From assembly GCA_900314905.1 (NCBI GenBank), contig OMXA01000002.1:1-64000 (forward strand): a stretch of DNA of 64,000 nt, read 5' to 3'. The position numbers were made by a program, and so were the translations under genes. Source of the stretch: an uncultured Erysipelotrichaceae bacterium (GTDB taxonomy: Bacteria > Bacillota_I > Bacilli_A > Erysipelotrichales > Erysipelotrichaceae). The notes below the pieces were generated by a model. The model was given only the letters and a program-made list of their open reading frames with translations, searched no databases and had not been told where the DNA came from. Numbering within the stretch: the first letter of the stretch is position 1; every line of letters starts with the position of its first letter. Below are positions 26,655 through 36,503 of the stretch, piece after piece.

Positions 26655-27626
26655 ATGACGAATAAACCTGTGCTCTGGATCGTGATTCCCTGTTACAACG
26701 AACAGGAGGTGCTGCCGATTACGGCGCCCTTGTTTCTGAAGAAGATTCAGGATCTTGCCAGTCAGGGGCTGATTGCAGAAGATTCGAAGATTCTGTTTGT
26801 CAATGATGGCAGCAAAGATTCTACCTGGCAGATCATCAAGGATCTGTCTGAACAGGATAAGCACTATCTCGGCATTGCCCAGTCCCGCAACCGGGGGCAT
26901 CAGAATGCCGTTCTTGCCGGCCTCATGGAAGCCAAGGATCATTGCGATATCACGATTTCGATTGACTGCGACGGGCAGGATGATATCAATGCGATGGATC
27001 AGATGGTAAAGGAATACCGGAGCGGTGCGGAGATTGTCTACGGGGTCAGATCAAAGCGGGACACAGATACATGGTTCAAGCGGACAAGTGCTGAATCATT
27101 CTATAAGTTCATGAACCGGATGGGGGTTGAGACGGTTTACAACCATGCGGATTATCGCCTGGTCAGTTCCAGGGTTCTGCAGCATTTTGCAGATTTCCGG
27201 GAAGTGAATATCTTTCTGCGCGGCATGTTTCCGCTGGTCGGGTTCAGGAGTACCTGCGTATATTATGAGCGTCATGAACGCATGGCGGGCAAGAGCCACT
27301 ATCCGCTGAAGAAGATGATCAATCTAGCAGTGGATGGCATCACGAGTCTTTCGATTGAACCGATCCATCTGATTGCCAAGCTCGGCATCCTGGTATCGCT
27401 GATCGGCATCATCGGCATCATCTGGGCGATTGTGCGGGCAGTGACCGGACATACGGTAGCTGGCTGGGCTTCGCTGGTCTGCATCATCTGCTTCTTAGGA
27501 GGCATCATCCTCTTAAGTCTGGGCATCATCGGCGAATATGTCGGCAAGACCTATCTGGAGACCAAGCATCGTCCTCGCTACATCATCAGCGAACGGACTT
27601 CGGATCGAAAACAAGATCCTGACTGA
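26655..27626 (+). CDS. GT2 glycosyltransferase, polyprenyl-phosphate type
   Basis: Resembles DPM1/GtrB enzymes that transfer a sugar from a nucleotide donor to undecaprenyl phosphate. The GT-A domain starts WIVIPCYNEQEVL, with FVNDGSKDST, the metal-binding ISIDCDGQDD and the QNAVLAG block; two C-terminal membrane helices (about 235-300) anchor it. 323 aa. Start ATG 26655 follows AAGAGGTATC and a promoter. It may feed glycosylation of wall polymers or surface proteins; no flippase is adjacent. Confidence 0.88.
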   Translation: MTNKPVLWIVIPCYNEQEVLPITAPLFLKKIQDLASQGLIAEDSKILFVNDGSKDSTWQIIKDLSEQDKHYLGIAQSRNRGHQNAVLAGLMEAKDHCDITISIDCDGQDDINAMDQMVKEYRSGAEIVYGVRSKRDTDTWFKRTSAESFYKFMNRMGVETVYNHADYRLVSSRVLQHFADFREVNIFLRGMFPLVGFRSTCVYYERHERMAGKSHYPLKKMINLAVDGITSLSIEPIHLIAKLGILVSLIGIIGIIWAIVRAVTGHTVAGWASLVCIICFLGGIILLSLGIIGEYVGKTYLETKHRPRYIISERTSDRKQDPD

Positions 27627-27651
27627 CTATTTTTCAGTACAGTGCTACAAT
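27623..27651 (+). promoter_or_regulatory. Promoter of the GGDEF/EAL gene
   Basis: CTGACT (27623-27628), 17-base spacer, TACAAT (27646-27651). Confidence 0.55.
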
Positions 27652-27682
27652 AGGCTTCAAAGAGGGGTAGATTGTTTCAATC

Positions 27683-30508
27683 ATGCAGAAAGAGAACTCT
27701 CGTACATGGTTCCGGAGTCATTTTGATATGAGAACGTTTCCGGCTTCTCTTCTGGAGATGGCTTTCCGGACGAATCTGAGGTTTTCGAAAAGCCTGGCAG
27801 TGTTTTCAATGGCTGCGGTGTTTGTCATGTATCGGAAGACCGTCTGGAAGATCGGGCTTTGTCCGAAGGCAGTCTACTTTCTGTTATGTGCGGAGGTGCT
27901 GATCAGCAGCCTGGTTCTGCTGATTGCGTCCGGAAACAGGGAGATCCGCAATTCTTCATCAAGATATCATAGGTATCTCTGGTTTTATATTCTTTCTGCC
28001 TGCCTGGTCAGTCCTGTCATCGCTGCCCTGGATTACCTGGCTAAGGGACAGGAGATCTTTTTTGTCCCGCTGACTGCTGCCGTATTCTGCGGATTATGTC
28101 TTCCGCCGATTGCAAGTCTGCTTCTTCCGCTGGTTTCCTATCTTCTGATTCCTTTCCTGGTCACAGGCTTCATGGGAATCGAGCCGGTCTTTCATCCGGT
28201 CATGTGGTTCCTGACGATCCTGATGAGTTCGGTTTCGCTTCTGAGATGGGATTTCATGTGCGATCTTGCAAACATGGAAACAAAGCTGACTGCAACGAAT
28301 CAGCGGCTGAAGAATGTCAGCGAGAAAGATGAGCTGACCGGACTCAGAAACCGCATGGGACTGCGGAATGATTATGATCGCTATGCCAATATGCGGCTGA
28401 TCGTGGCGATGGCGGATATCGATAATTTCAAATTCTACAATGATACCTACGGGCATGATGTCGGCGACCTGATTCTGAAAGATCTTGCCGGCAGCCTGAA
28501 GAAGCAGTTCGGGGAAAACGGGGTCTACCGGTTCGGCGGGGATGAGTTTCTGATCATTCAGACCGGTCTGGACAAGCAGGACTTCGAGCGGACGGCGGTG
28601 AACTGGAAGAAGGGGATGAAGCCGCGCATGTTCGGCGATCTGGAGCTATGTCCGGAATTCACGCTTGGCTTTGTCTATGGCAATACCCATGAGCGGGATG
28701 ATCTGAGAAAGATGATCTCGCAGGCGGATGAGCAGCTGTATCAGGGAAAAGTGTCAGGCAAGGGAAGAATCAGCGGCGCAAGATTCTCAGAGGAACCGGT
28801 GAAGGCGGAAGCAGATCATGAGAATGCCCCGAGAGTGCTGGACGCAGATCCGCTGACCGGGCTTCCGAATGCCATGTATTTCCGCGTGAAGTCGGATCTT
28901 CAGGTGGAGGCGCTGCGCAAGGCTGGCAAAGATCCGGTGCTTGTTTTCACGAGCATTGATGAGTTTCCTGAGTTCAGACGGAATCTGGGGATTGCGGAAG
29001 GAGACCTGCTGCTGAAAGAATTGTCAGAAGATCTCAGAACCGTATTTCCTTCGGATCTGATCTGCCGGTTCTCGGAAGATCATTTCCTGGTTCTGAGCGA
29101 TCGGGATCGGGTCAAGCATATGCAGACGGTGTTTCCGGAGATGGTTTCGAAGTCTCCGGCACTGTCTTCGATGCGGGTTCATATGGGGCTCTATGCCTGC
29201 AGCAGAACTTCATCCGGAGCTTCTGAAAACGTCGATTGTGCCCGCATGGCCTGCGAGGAAATCGCAGGTACGGATGTCATGTTCTTCTGGTATGACTGGA
29301 ACCTGCAGCAGAAGCGGAGCAGGAATAGCTATCTTCTGACGCATCTGACCGAAGCGATTGAAAAACGGCGGATTGAAGTGCAGCTGGTGCCGGCAGTGCG
29401 CACGGTCAGCCAGAAGACCGCAGAGCTGGAACTGCGCTCGGTCTGGAATGATCCAAGATGGGGCATGATGCAGGAAGAAGAATATCTTCCTGCTCTGGAA
29501 GAAGCAGGAAAATCGATGGAACTGAATCGCTATCTGATCGCAGAATGCGTACGGTTCATGGCGAAGCGCAGGCAGGCGGGCAGGCAATGCGTGCCGATCG
29601 TCCGCAAGCTTTCTGGAAAGGGATTCCTGAATCTCAAGCTTCGGAATGAGTTCCTGGATCAGATTGATGAAGCGGGACTGGAACATGAGCTTTTTTCGTT
29701 CGGTATTTCCGAGTGCGCATTCCGCACCGAGAACCGAGCCCTGAGCCGTGAGGTCAGGGCGATGCGCGAACTGGGGTTCCGGGTCTGGCTGGATGATTTC
29801 GGAGCCGGAAAAATGGTCATCGGCGGATTGATGAATCCGGAGTTTGATGCGGTCCGGATCAATCTTGGAACGATGAAACAGACTGGCGGGGATGAGAGAA
29901 AACAGGAAGTTCTGATGGCGATGCTGTCGCTGAGCAGAGCCATGAAGCTGACTTCCGTGGTTTCCGGAGCCGGCGGTGCCGAAGAAGAAACTCAGCTTGC
30001 TTTGATGGGATGCCAGAAGCTGCAGAAGAATGCGGCTGAAGCAGCCTTTCCGCTGGAACACCTGGACGAATGTCTGCAGAAAGGCTTCCTGCCGCCGCTG
30101 GAAGAGAAGTCCTTGCGTCATTATTACGATAAGATCGGATCGATCCCGCTCATGGGTTTTCCTGACCAGATCGCTCCTTCCCCTGCAGCCATCTTTGAAG
30201 AAAATGATGGACACTGCCGCTGCCTGCGCTGGAATCAGGAGTTTCTGGATCTTCTGGAAGTATTCGATATCAGTTCCATCCGCGAGCTGGATCAGAAGCT
30301 GGATCTTGAACCATATCATTCTCTGGCAGAAGCTCAGATGAAGGCCGCGAAGATTGATCAGAGATGGCAGGCAATCCGCTTCGAAGAGCAGGTTTCCATG
30401 AATGGGGCATGCCGGTTTGCGGCGTGCAGCGATACTGATCATCGCATAGCAGTGCTGGCCGTATTCTTCGGGTCATTGCAGAACAAGATTGAGATCCCAG
30501 AACTCTGA
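27683..30508 (+). CDS. Membrane GGDEF-(degenerate GGDEF)-(degenerate EAL) protein
   Basis: Several N-terminal membrane helices (about 35-190) are followed by an intact GGDEF domain (DELTGLRNR near 215, FGGDEF near 284). A second GGDEF fold (PLTGLPNAM) has the active loop replaced by FSEDHF, so it is catalytically dead. An EAL-like domain follows (about 555-790): the EAL motif is altered (LELRSVW) and the later motif VAEGVE is VVSGAGG, although LDDFGAG (near 703) survives, so phosphodiesterase activity is unlikely. A C-terminal PAS-like region ends the 941-aa protein. Probably a diguanylate cyclase with c-di-GMP- or GTP-sensing tail. The ATG has only a distant AGAGGGG site. Confidence 0.85.
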   Translation: MQKENSRTWFRSHFDMRTFPASLLEMAFRTNLRFSKSLAVFSMAAVFVMYRKTVWKIGLCPKAVYFLLCAEVLISSLVLLIASGNREIRNSSSRYHRYLWFYILSACLVSPVIAALDYLAKGQEIFFVPLTAAVFCGLCLPPIASLLLPLVSYLLIPFLVTGFMGIEPVFHPVMWFLTILMSSVSLLRWDFMCDLANMETKLTATNQRLKNVSEKDELTGLRNRMGLRNDYDRYANMRLIVAMADIDNFKFYNDTYGHDVGDLILKDLAGSLKKQFGENGVYRFGGDEFLIIQTGLDKQDFERTAVNWKKGMKPRMFGDLELCPEFTLGFVYGNTHERDDLRKMISQADEQLYQGKVSGKGRISGARFSEEPVKAEADHENAPRVLDADPLTGLPNAMYFRVKSDLQVEALRKAGKDPVLVFTSIDEFPEFRRNLGIAEGDLLLKELSEDLRTVFPSDLICRFSEDHFLVLSDRDRVKHMQTVFPEMVSKSPALSSMRVHMGLYACSRTSSGASENVDCARMACEEIAGTDVMFFWYDWNLQQKRSRNSYLLTHLTEAIEKRRIEVQLVPAVRTVSQKTAELELRSVWNDPRWGMMQEEEYLPALEEAGKSMELNRYLIAECVRFMAKRRQAGRQCVPIVRKLSGKGFLNLKLRNEFLDQIDEAGLEHELFSFGISECAFRTENRALSREVRAMRELGFRVWLDDFGAGKMVIGGLMNPEFDAVRINLGTMKQTGGDERKQEVLMAMLSLSRAMKLTSVVSGAGGAEEETQLALMGCQKLQKNAAEAAFPLEHLDECLQKGFLPPLEEKSLRHYYDKIGSIPLMGFPDQIAPSPAAIFEENDGHCRCLRWNQEFLDLLEVFDISSIRELDQKLDLEPYHSLAEAQMKAAKIDQRWQAIRFEEQVSMNGACRFAACSDTDHRIAVLAVFFGSLQNKIEIPEL

Positions 30509-30652
30509 TGTTTGAAAAACAACATTCCCGCCTGGAAGAATCCGCAGACTGATGGCTTCTGACCGCATGGGACAGCGATGAAAGGACCTCGGAAATCAGA
30601 CGGTGTGAGCCCGAACATGCAGTGAAATTGCTGTAGCAGGACAATTGCAGGA

Positions 30653-30661
30653 TGCTATAAT
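30653..30661 (+). promoter_or_regulatory. Extended -10 promoter of pyrH-frr
   Basis: TGCTATAAT with TATAAT at 30656-30661, 25 bases before the pyrH start. The upstream 30509-30652 holds nothing else recognisable. Confidence 0.6.
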
Positions 30662-30685
30662 GAAGTTCAGGAAATGAGGGCACAA

Positions 30686-31387
30686 ATGTATAAGCGAGTA
30701 TTACTGAAACTGAGCGGGGAAGCACTTTCCGGTCAGGAGAAGAATTTTGATCCGGCTGTTCTCAGACATCTTGCTGAGGAAATCAAAGAGGCGAGCACAC
30801 TCGGCGTGCAGATCGCAATTGTGGTCGGGGGCGGCAATTTCATCCGCGGCAAGACTGTTGCAGAAATCGGCATCGACCGGGTACAGGGCGATTATATGGG
30901 CATGCTTGCAACCATCATCAATGCGCTGGCTCTGCAGTCGAGCCTGGAAGGCATCGGCGTCGATACCCGCGTGCAGACAAGCATCGATATTCCGAAGGTG
31001 GCGGAACCCTTCATTCAGAGAAGAGCGGTCCGGCATCTGGAGAAGGGCAGAGTCGTGATCTTCGGCGGTGGCACCGGAAGCCCGTATTTCTCAACCGATA
31101 CGACGGCAGCGTTGCGGGCGTCCGAGATCAAGGCAGATGTGATCCTGATGGCGAAGAATGGCGTCGATGGCGTCTATTCAGCGGATCCGAAGAAGGATCC
31201 GGCTGCGGTCCGCTACAGCCATCTGACCTATATGGATCTATTGAGCAAAGGCCTGCAGGTCATGGACAGCACGGCGACCAGCATGTGCATGGATAACCAT
31301 ATGAAGCTGATGGTATTCAATATGAATCAGTCTGGCAATATCGTGAAGGCAGTACGCGGTGAGGAAATCGGCACCGTCATTGAATAG
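30686..31387 (+). CDS. pyrH: UMP kinase
   Basis: Phosphorylates UMP to UDP in pyrimidine synthesis. Blocks: [13 protein letters not shown] at the start, [29 protein letters not shown] and [12 protein letters not shown]. 233 aa with start MYKRVL at 30686, preferred to ATG 30674 because GAGGG lies six bases ahead. It has its own promoter since it is separated from tsf by the pilus island. Confidence 0.96.
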   Translation: MYKRVLLKLSGEALSGQEKNFDPAVLRHLAEEIKEASTLGVQIAIVVGGGNFIRGKTVAEIGIDRVQGDYMGMLATIINALALQSSLEGIGVDTRVQTSIDIPKVAEPFIQRRAVRHLEKGRVVIFGGGTGSPYFSTDTTAALRASEIKADVILMAKNGVDGVYSADPKKDPAAVRYSHLTYMDLLSKGLQVMDSTATSMCMDNHMKLMVFNMNQSGNIVKAVRGEEIGTVIE

Positions 31388-31406
31388 GACATAAGGAGAG
31401 AAGAAT

Positions 31407-31955
31407 ATGGCTTACCCGATCGTTGAATCATCCGAAGCAAAGATGCAGAAACAGATTGAGCACCTCAGAGATGAACTCAATACTGTCCGTACCGGCATGG
31501 CGAATCCGAACATGCTCGCAGATGTGAATGTGGATTATTACGGCAGCCCGACCCCGCTGAATCAGATCGCTTCCATCAAGGTGGAAGAAGGCAGAACGCT
31601 GGTGGTGAAGCCGTTTGATCCGTCTTCCCTCAAGAATATCGAAAAGGCGATCAACATGGCTGATCTCGGGATCGCTCCGCAGAATGACGGCAAGGTTGTC
31701 CGTCTTTCCGTTCCGCAGCTGACGGGTGAAACCCGCAAGGAGATGACCAAGAAGGTCGGCAAGATTGCAGAAGAAGCCAAGGTTGCGATCCGCAATATCC
31801 GCAGAGATGCGAATACGGCAATCAAGAAGGACAAGACCATGGATGAAGACATCCAGAAGGATGCCGAGAACGAGATTCAGAAGCTGACGGATAAATACAA
31901 TAAGCAGGCGGATGAACTCGCTGACAAGAAGAGCAAGGAAGTACTGAAAGTCTGA
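31407..31955 (+). CDS. frr: Ribosome recycling factor
   Basis: Splits post-termination ribosomes with EF-G. Blocks: LRDELNTVRTGMANPNML, YYGSPTPLNQIASI, VVKPFD and the C-terminal helical bundle DEDIQKDAENEIQKLTDKY. 182 aa, standard. RBS AAGGAGAG. Follows pyrH by 19 bases. Confidence 0.98.
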   Translation: MAYPIVESSEAKMQKQIEHLRDELNTVRTGMANPNMLADVNVDYYGSPTPLNQIASIKVEEGRTLVVKPFDPSSLKNIEKAINMADLGIAPQNDGKVVRLSVPQLTGETRKEMTKKVGKIAEEAKVAIRNIRRDANTAIKKDKTMDEDIQKDAENEIQKLTDKYNKQADELADKKSKEVLKV

Positions 31956-31962
31956 TCACAGC

Positions 31963-31992
31963 ACAGCCAGGGCATAGGTCCTGGCTGTTTTC
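31963..31992 (+). terminator. Terminator after frr
   Basis: CAGCCAGG (31964-31971), loop, CCTGGCTG (31980-31987), TTTTC. Confidence 0.85.
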
Positions 31993-32033
31993 AGCGGATG
32001 AATGCATGTTCATTCCGGAATTGCATTACAGCA

Positions 32034-32047
32034 TGTAAGCGTTTAAA
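32034..32047 (+). promoter_or_regulatory. Candidate cre (CcpA) site upstream of the nucleoside importer
   Basis: TGTAAGCGTTTAAA matches the cre consensus with one mismatch near the 3' end. It sits 52 bases before the BMP lipoprotein start, where binding would affect initiation or early elongation. Confidence 0.5.
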
Positions 32048-32098
32048 ATGTAAGTAAAGTTCGTCCATCAGAACCTTAAAAGGAGGAAAGTAGAACGG

Positions 32099-33295
32099 AT
32101 GAAAAAAGTCTTATCATTGACTCTGGTCGCGCTGATGTCACTCAGCCTGGCCGGCTGCGGCGGAGGATCTTCTTCTGCAGCAGCAACCTCAGCAGCAGCT
32201 GCTTCTGAAGCAGCTTCCGAAGCTCCGGCAGAAACTGCCGCTGCAGCCGCATCGTCTTCTGACATGAAGGTCGCGATGGTCACCGACTATGGGGATATCA
32301 CCGACAAGTCCTTCAACCAGACCACGTATGAAGCTTCCAAGGCTTTCTGCGAAGAGAACGGAATCGAATTCGAGTACAAGAAGCCGGCCAGCGACGCAGA
32401 CGCAGACCGTGAAGCTTCGATCGAGGATGCGATTGCGGAAGGCTACAATGTCATCGTCATGCCGGGCTTTGCATTTGCCCAGGCAATTGCGGATGAAGCG
32501 CCGCTCTATCCGGATGTGAAATTCGTCGCTCTTGATGTTGCAAAGGCTGATCTGGATAAGGCAGCTGGCGGAACCTTCTCGGCTGACAATGTCTATTCCG
32601 CAGTCTACCAGGAAGAACTGGCTGGATACATGGCTGGCTATGCAGCAGTGAAGCTCGGCTACACGAAGCTCGGCTTCCTTGGCGGCATGGCAGTTCCGTC
32701 AGTTGTCCGCTATGGTTCCGGATATATTCAGGGTGCTAATGAAGCAGCGAAGGAACTCGGCAATACCGCTGATGTCGAAGTGAAGTACATCTACGGCGGC
32801 CAGTTCTATGGCGACGCAGATATCACCTCCGTCATGGATACCTGGTATCAGGGCGGCACGGAAATTGTCTTCGCCTGCGGCGGCGGCATCTACAGCTCCG
32901 CAGCAGAAGCAGCTGTTAAGACCGGCGGAAAGGTCATCGGCGTTGACGTTGATCAGGCTGCTACGATCGACGGCGATTACGGCGATGGCATCACGGTTAC
33001 TTCCGCAATGAAAGGTCTTGCTGCAACCGTCAATACACTGCTCACCGCGATCCGCGACGGCAAGTGGGATGAGTACAAGGGCAAGGTTGAAACCCTCGGC
33101 ATCGTTTCTGATACTCCGAGCGAGAACTATGTGCAGCTGCCTGACACCACGCAGTGGGGCGATGGCTTCACCGAAGATGATTACAAGCAGCTGGTTGCTG
33201 ACATGCACAGCGGCAAGATCACGGTTGACAATTCCATTGATGCATTGCCATCCGTTGAGATCACGGTTGACGATCAGGGTTCCATCAAGGGCTGA
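32099..33295 (+). CDS. BMP-family nucleoside-binding lipoprotein
   Basis: Substrate-binding lipoprotein of an ABC importer. Signal peptide MKKVLSLTLVALMSLSLAGC with lipobox Cys20, an Ala/Ser/Glu linker (about 24-55), then a PnrA/BmpA fold: VAMVTDYGDITDKSFNQTTY, VIVMPGFAF, GFLGGMAVPSVVRYGSGYI and KVIGVDVDQ. 398 aa. Ribosome-binding site AAGGAGGAAAG is strong. Followed by a terminator, then the ATPase and permeases, so binding protein is likely made in excess. Probable ligands: purine nucleosides. Confidence 0.92.
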   Translation: MKKVLSLTLVALMSLSLAGCGGGSSSAAATSAAAASEAASEAPAETAAAAASSSDMKVAMVTDYGDITDKSFNQTTYEASKAFCEENGIEFEYKKPASDADADREASIEDAIAEGYNVIVMPGFAFAQAIADEAPLYPDVKFVALDVAKADLDKAAGGTFSADNVYSAVYQEELAGYMAGYAAVKLGYTKLGFLGGMAVPSVVRYGSGYIQGANEAAKELGNTADVEVKYIYGGQFYGDADITSVMDTWYQGGTEIVFACGGGIYSSAAEAAVKTGGKVIGVDVDQAATIDGDYGDGITVTSAMKGLAATVNTLLTAIRDGKWDEYKGKVETLGIVSDTPSENYVQLPDTTQWGDGFTEDDYKQLVADMHSGKITVDNSIDALPSVEITVDDQGSIKG

Positions 33296-33318
33296 TCTTT
33301 CATCCATCATCATGATAT

Positions 33319-33346
33319 GCAGAGGGTTCGTCCCTCTGCTTTTTTC
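33319..33346 (+). terminator. Terminator after the BMP lipoprotein gene
   Basis: GCAGAGGG, loop TTCGT, CCCTCTGC, TTTTTT. Confidence 0.9.
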
Positions 33347-33767
33347 GTTCCTGACGGTAAAAATGCAGGATTTCGGTATCATGAAGATCATCAGAGAGTC
33401 AAAAGAGAGAATCAGAATGAAAGATCGTTCTTCAGAGGATCAGCCTGAGCCAGCGATCCAGCCGATTTCCATGTGAGGATCTCTCGTGTCCATGCGGATG
33501 TTCGCATTTTTATTTTCGGACTGATTCCTGCGCTCATATGGGGCTGGTCTTCTCGAAAGGTCATCTGCAGGAATATATCACATCCTTCTGGGCGTACTCT
33601 TTCAGATCCTCTGCGCATCTTCCGGGCGTTTCTGCAGAATGATGGTGAAGCTGTTCTTTCTGAAAAGGTTACATTCAGGAATGATTCAGATGGCTCCCTT
33701 TTCCAGGAACTTCCTGCATGCATGCCGCAGAATGAAATTTAATCCCGTCATCAGTCTCTGAATCCGG
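33347..33767. other. Intergenic region without a recognisable gene
   Basis: About 420 bases between the BMP terminator and the promoter of the ABC genes. Short frames occur on both strands but none has a good start site or recognisable protein. I see no tRNA, small RNA or repeat signature here. Confidence 0.5.
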
Positions 33768-33773
33768 TATAAT
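33768..33773 (+). promoter_or_regulatory. -10 element of the nucleoside ABC operon
   Basis: TATAAT 48 bases before the ATPase start, after CCGG. The -35 region is not convincing. Confidence 0.45.
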
Positions 33774-33820
33774 TTAACTTAAAGCAACCGTTTTTGAGAA
33801 AATTGGAAGGGAGGACAATT

Positions 33821-35371
33821 ATGGCAGAGGAACAATGCCCATATGCAGTCGAAATGCTGCATATCACAAAGCGTTTCCCCGGAATTGTCGCAAATGATGA
33901 TATTACCCTTCAGCTGAAGAAGGGGGAGATTCATGCGCTGCTTGGGGAAAATGGCGCAGGCAAGTCTACCCTGATGTCCGTATTGTTCGGAATGATTCAG
34001 CCGGAAGAAGGGGTCATCAGACTGAATGGAAAAGAAGTGAAGATCAATGATCCGAATGATGCCAATGCCTATGGCATCGGCATGGTTCATCAGCATTTCA
34101 AGCTGGTCCAGGTTTTTACCGTACTCGAGAATATCATGCTCGGAGTGGAAACCACGAAGCATGGAATCCTGCAGAAGGATGAGGCAAGGAAGAAAGTCAT
34201 TGAGCTCAGCGAGCGCTATGGCCTTTCGGTAGATCCGGATGCGAAGATCCAGGACATCACGGTAGGCATGCAGCAGAGGACTGAGATCCTCAAGATGCTG
34301 TACCGGGAGAATGATATTCTGATCTTCGATGAGCCGACCGCAGTTCTGACACCGCAGGAAATCGAAGAGCTCATGCAGATCATGAAGAATCTTGCCAAAG
34401 AAGGAAAGTCGATTCTGTTCATTTCGCATAAGCTCAATGAAATCATGGAAGTGGCAGATCGGGTCACGGTTCTTCGCAAGGGCAGGTGCATCGGCACGGT
34501 CAATGTCAGCGACACGACTCCGGAGGAGCTGAGCCGCATGATGGTCGGAAGACCGGTACAGCTGGTCGTCGACAAGAAGCCCGCAAAGCCGGGAGAGACC
34601 GTTCTGGAAGTCAGGGATCTCACGATTGCCAGCAAGATCCATAAGAACAACGCAGTAAAGCATGTCAGCTTTGATGTTCATGCCGGAGAGATCGTGTGCA
34701 TTGCCGGCATTGATGGCAATGGCCAGACCGAACTGGTCTATGGAATCACCGGACTTGAGAATGCGGTCAGCGGAACCGTGAGGCTTTGCGGAAAAGATAT
34801 CACGAATGCTTCGATCCGCGAGCGCTCAGAAGAGATGTCGCATATCCCGGAAGACCGCCAGAAACATGGTCTCGTGCTGGATTATCCGCTGGAATACAAT
34901 CTGGTGCTGGAACGTTATTTCCAGCCTGAATTCACCAGCAAGGCAGGCTTTCTGAAAAAGCAGGCGATCCGGAATTATGCAGATCAGCTGATTGAAGAAT
35001 ATGACATCCGGTCTGCGCTCGGACCGGCTACGATTGTGCGCAACATGTCCGGCGGCAATCAGCAGAAAGCAATTGTCGCAAGAGAACTGGACAAGCACCA
35101 TAAGCTGCTGGTCGCCGTGCAGCCGACGCGCGGACTCGACGTCGGTGCGATTGAGAATATTCATCGCCAGCTTGTGGCACAGCGTGATGCCGGGGATGCC
35201 GTTCTGCTGGTTTCTCTGGAACTGGAAGAAGTGATGAATGTCAGCGATCGCATTCTGGTCATGTATGAAGGCGAGATTGTCGGCGACCTCGATCCGAAGA
35301 AGATCACCACCGATGAGCTTGGTCTCTACATGGCAGGGGCGAAACGCATGAAGGAAGGAGCAGCCGCATGA
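33821..35371 (+). CDS. Nucleoside ABC importer ATPase (NupO-like)
   Basis: Two fused ABC domains that power a BMP/NupOPQ-type importer. Domain 1 has Walker A GENGAGKST (42-50), a modified signature (ITVGMQQRTEIL) and Walker B ILIFDEPTAVL. Domain 2 has a degenerate Walker A (IDGNGQTE) and an intact signature MSGGNQQKAIVARE. This asymmetry is typical of sugar and nucleoside ATPases. 516 aa. Start 33821 follows GGAAGGGAGGACAATT; an upstream TTG is less likely. Overlaps the first permease by four bases. Confidence 0.93.
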   Translation: MAEEQCPYAVEMLHITKRFPGIVANDDITLQLKKGEIHALLGENGAGKSTLMSVLFGMIQPEEGVIRLNGKEVKINDPNDANAYGIGMVHQHFKLVQVFTVLENIMLGVETTKHGILQKDEARKKVIELSERYGLSVDPDAKIQDITVGMQQRTEILKMLYRENDILIFDEPTAVLTPQEIEELMQIMKNLAKEGKSILFISHKLNEIMEVADRVTVLRKGRCIGTVNVSDTTPEELSRMMVGRPVQLVVDKKPAKPGETVLEVRDLTIASKIHKNNAVKHVSFDVHAGEIVCIAGIDGNGQTELVYGITGLENAVSGTVRLCGKDITNASIRERSEEMSHIPEDRQKHGLVLDYPLEYNLVLERYFQPEFTSKAGFLKKQAIRNYADQLIEEYDIRSALGPATIVRNMSGGNQQKAIVARELDKHHKLLVAVQPTRGLDVGAIENIHRQLVAQRDAGDAVLLVSLELEEVMNVSDRILVMYEGEIVGDLDPKKITTDELGLYMAGAKRMKEGAAA

Positions 35372-36501
35372 ACAACAGAAAAGGCAGCCTGCTGGAGAGC
35401 GAAGGATTCCGTACGTTTCTTTCCTCGATGATCTGCATTCTGGTCGGTCTTCTGATCGGCTGGGCAGTTCTTGCAATCATCAATCCTTCCGGATCAGGCC
35501 AGGCGATCCGTACAATTCTTCTCAACTTCCTGACTAAGGCTACCGGTCCTGCCCGGCTGAAAGCCCTCGGCAATACGCTTGCCAAAACTGCACCGCTTCT
35601 GATGTGTGCACTGAGCATCTGCTTCTGCTACAAGACCGGTCTCTTCAACATCGGTGCTGCCGGTCAGTATGAACTCGGAGCAGGGGCAGCCCTGTATGCT
35701 GCTCTGGCCTGGAACTGGCCATGGTACCTGTGCCTGCTTTTCGCAGCTGCTGCCGGAGCATTGCTCGGCGCGATTTCCGGAGCGCTCAAGGCTTACCGCA
35801 ATGTCAATGAAGTCATCTCGGGCATCATGCTGAACTGGATCACGCTCTATTTCGTGAATATGATTCTCGGCTCCGGTGCTCCGAAAGACAATGCCAGCCC
35901 GTATACGAAGAAACTTGCAGGTGCCAATCCTTCGGCAGTTCTGCCAGGTCTTGGCCTTGATCAGCTGTTTGCAAATAACCGCACCGTAACGATTGCCATT
36001 CCGCTGTCCATCCTGGCTGCGATTCTGATCAGCATTGTTCTGAATCGCACCCGCTTCGGCTATGAGCTCAAGGCAACCGGATATAACCGTGAAGCTGCCC
36101 GCTATGCTGGCATGAAAGAAAAGAAGAATGTCATCCTGACGCTGGCCATCGGCGGAGGCCTTGCCGGAATCGGGGCTGCCTTCCTGTTTCTCTCCACCTA
36201 TCAGGAGTGGTCTACGACTCAGACCTCCGTTCCTGCCATGGGATTCAATGGAATCGCGGCAACCTTCCTGGGCGGATTGTCACCGATCGGGTCCATCTTC
36301 GCTTCCTTCTTCATTCAGCAGATTACCGACGGCGGTTCGCTGATTGATAAGGCAATCTATCCATCCCAGATCTCAGATCTGATTTCCTCGATCATCATCT
36401 ATCTCTGCGGATTTGTCGGCTTCTTCAGGTTCGTGATGAAGCAGCATGCAGGTGCCCGCAGGCAGAAGAATGACACTGAGAAGAAAGAGGAGGAGAAATA
36501 A
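35368..36501 (+). CDS. Nucleoside ABC importer permease 1 (NupP-like)
   Basis: Integral membrane protein with about eight to ten helices, of the BPD_transp_2 type. Typical stretches are ICFCYKTGLFNIGAAGQYE, NVNEVISGIMLNWI and a late GFNGIAATFLGGLSPIGS. 377 aa. Coupled to the ATPase by ATGA and to permease 2 by a 2-base gap. Confidence 0.92.
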   Translation: MNNRKGSLLESEGFRTFLSSMICILVGLLIGWAVLAIINPSGSGQAIRTILLNFLTKATGPARLKALGNTLAKTAPLLMCALSICFCYKTGLFNIGAAGQYELGAGAALYAALAWNWPWYLCLLFAAAAGALLGAISGALKAYRNVNEVISGIMLNWITLYFVNMILGSGAPKDNASPYTKKLAGANPSAVLPGLGLDQLFANNRTVTIAIPLSILAAILISIVLNRTRFGYELKATGYNREAARYAGMKEKKNVILTLAIGGGLAGIGAAFLFLSTYQEWSTTQTSVPAMGFNGIAATFLGGLSPIGSIFASFFIQQITDGGSLIDKAIYPSQISDLISSIIIYLCGFVGFFRFVMKQHAGARRQKNDTEKKEEEK

Positions 36502-36503
36502 CG

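Noticed and set aside
31993-32098. Purine or other riboswitch before the nucleoside lipoprotein
   Set aside because: The leader is too short and shows no conserved aptamer core; a cre-like site explains the signal better.
33412-33742. Short frames on both strands between the BMP gene and the ABC ATPase
   Set aside because: No start site, no recognised sequence, and both would overlap each other.
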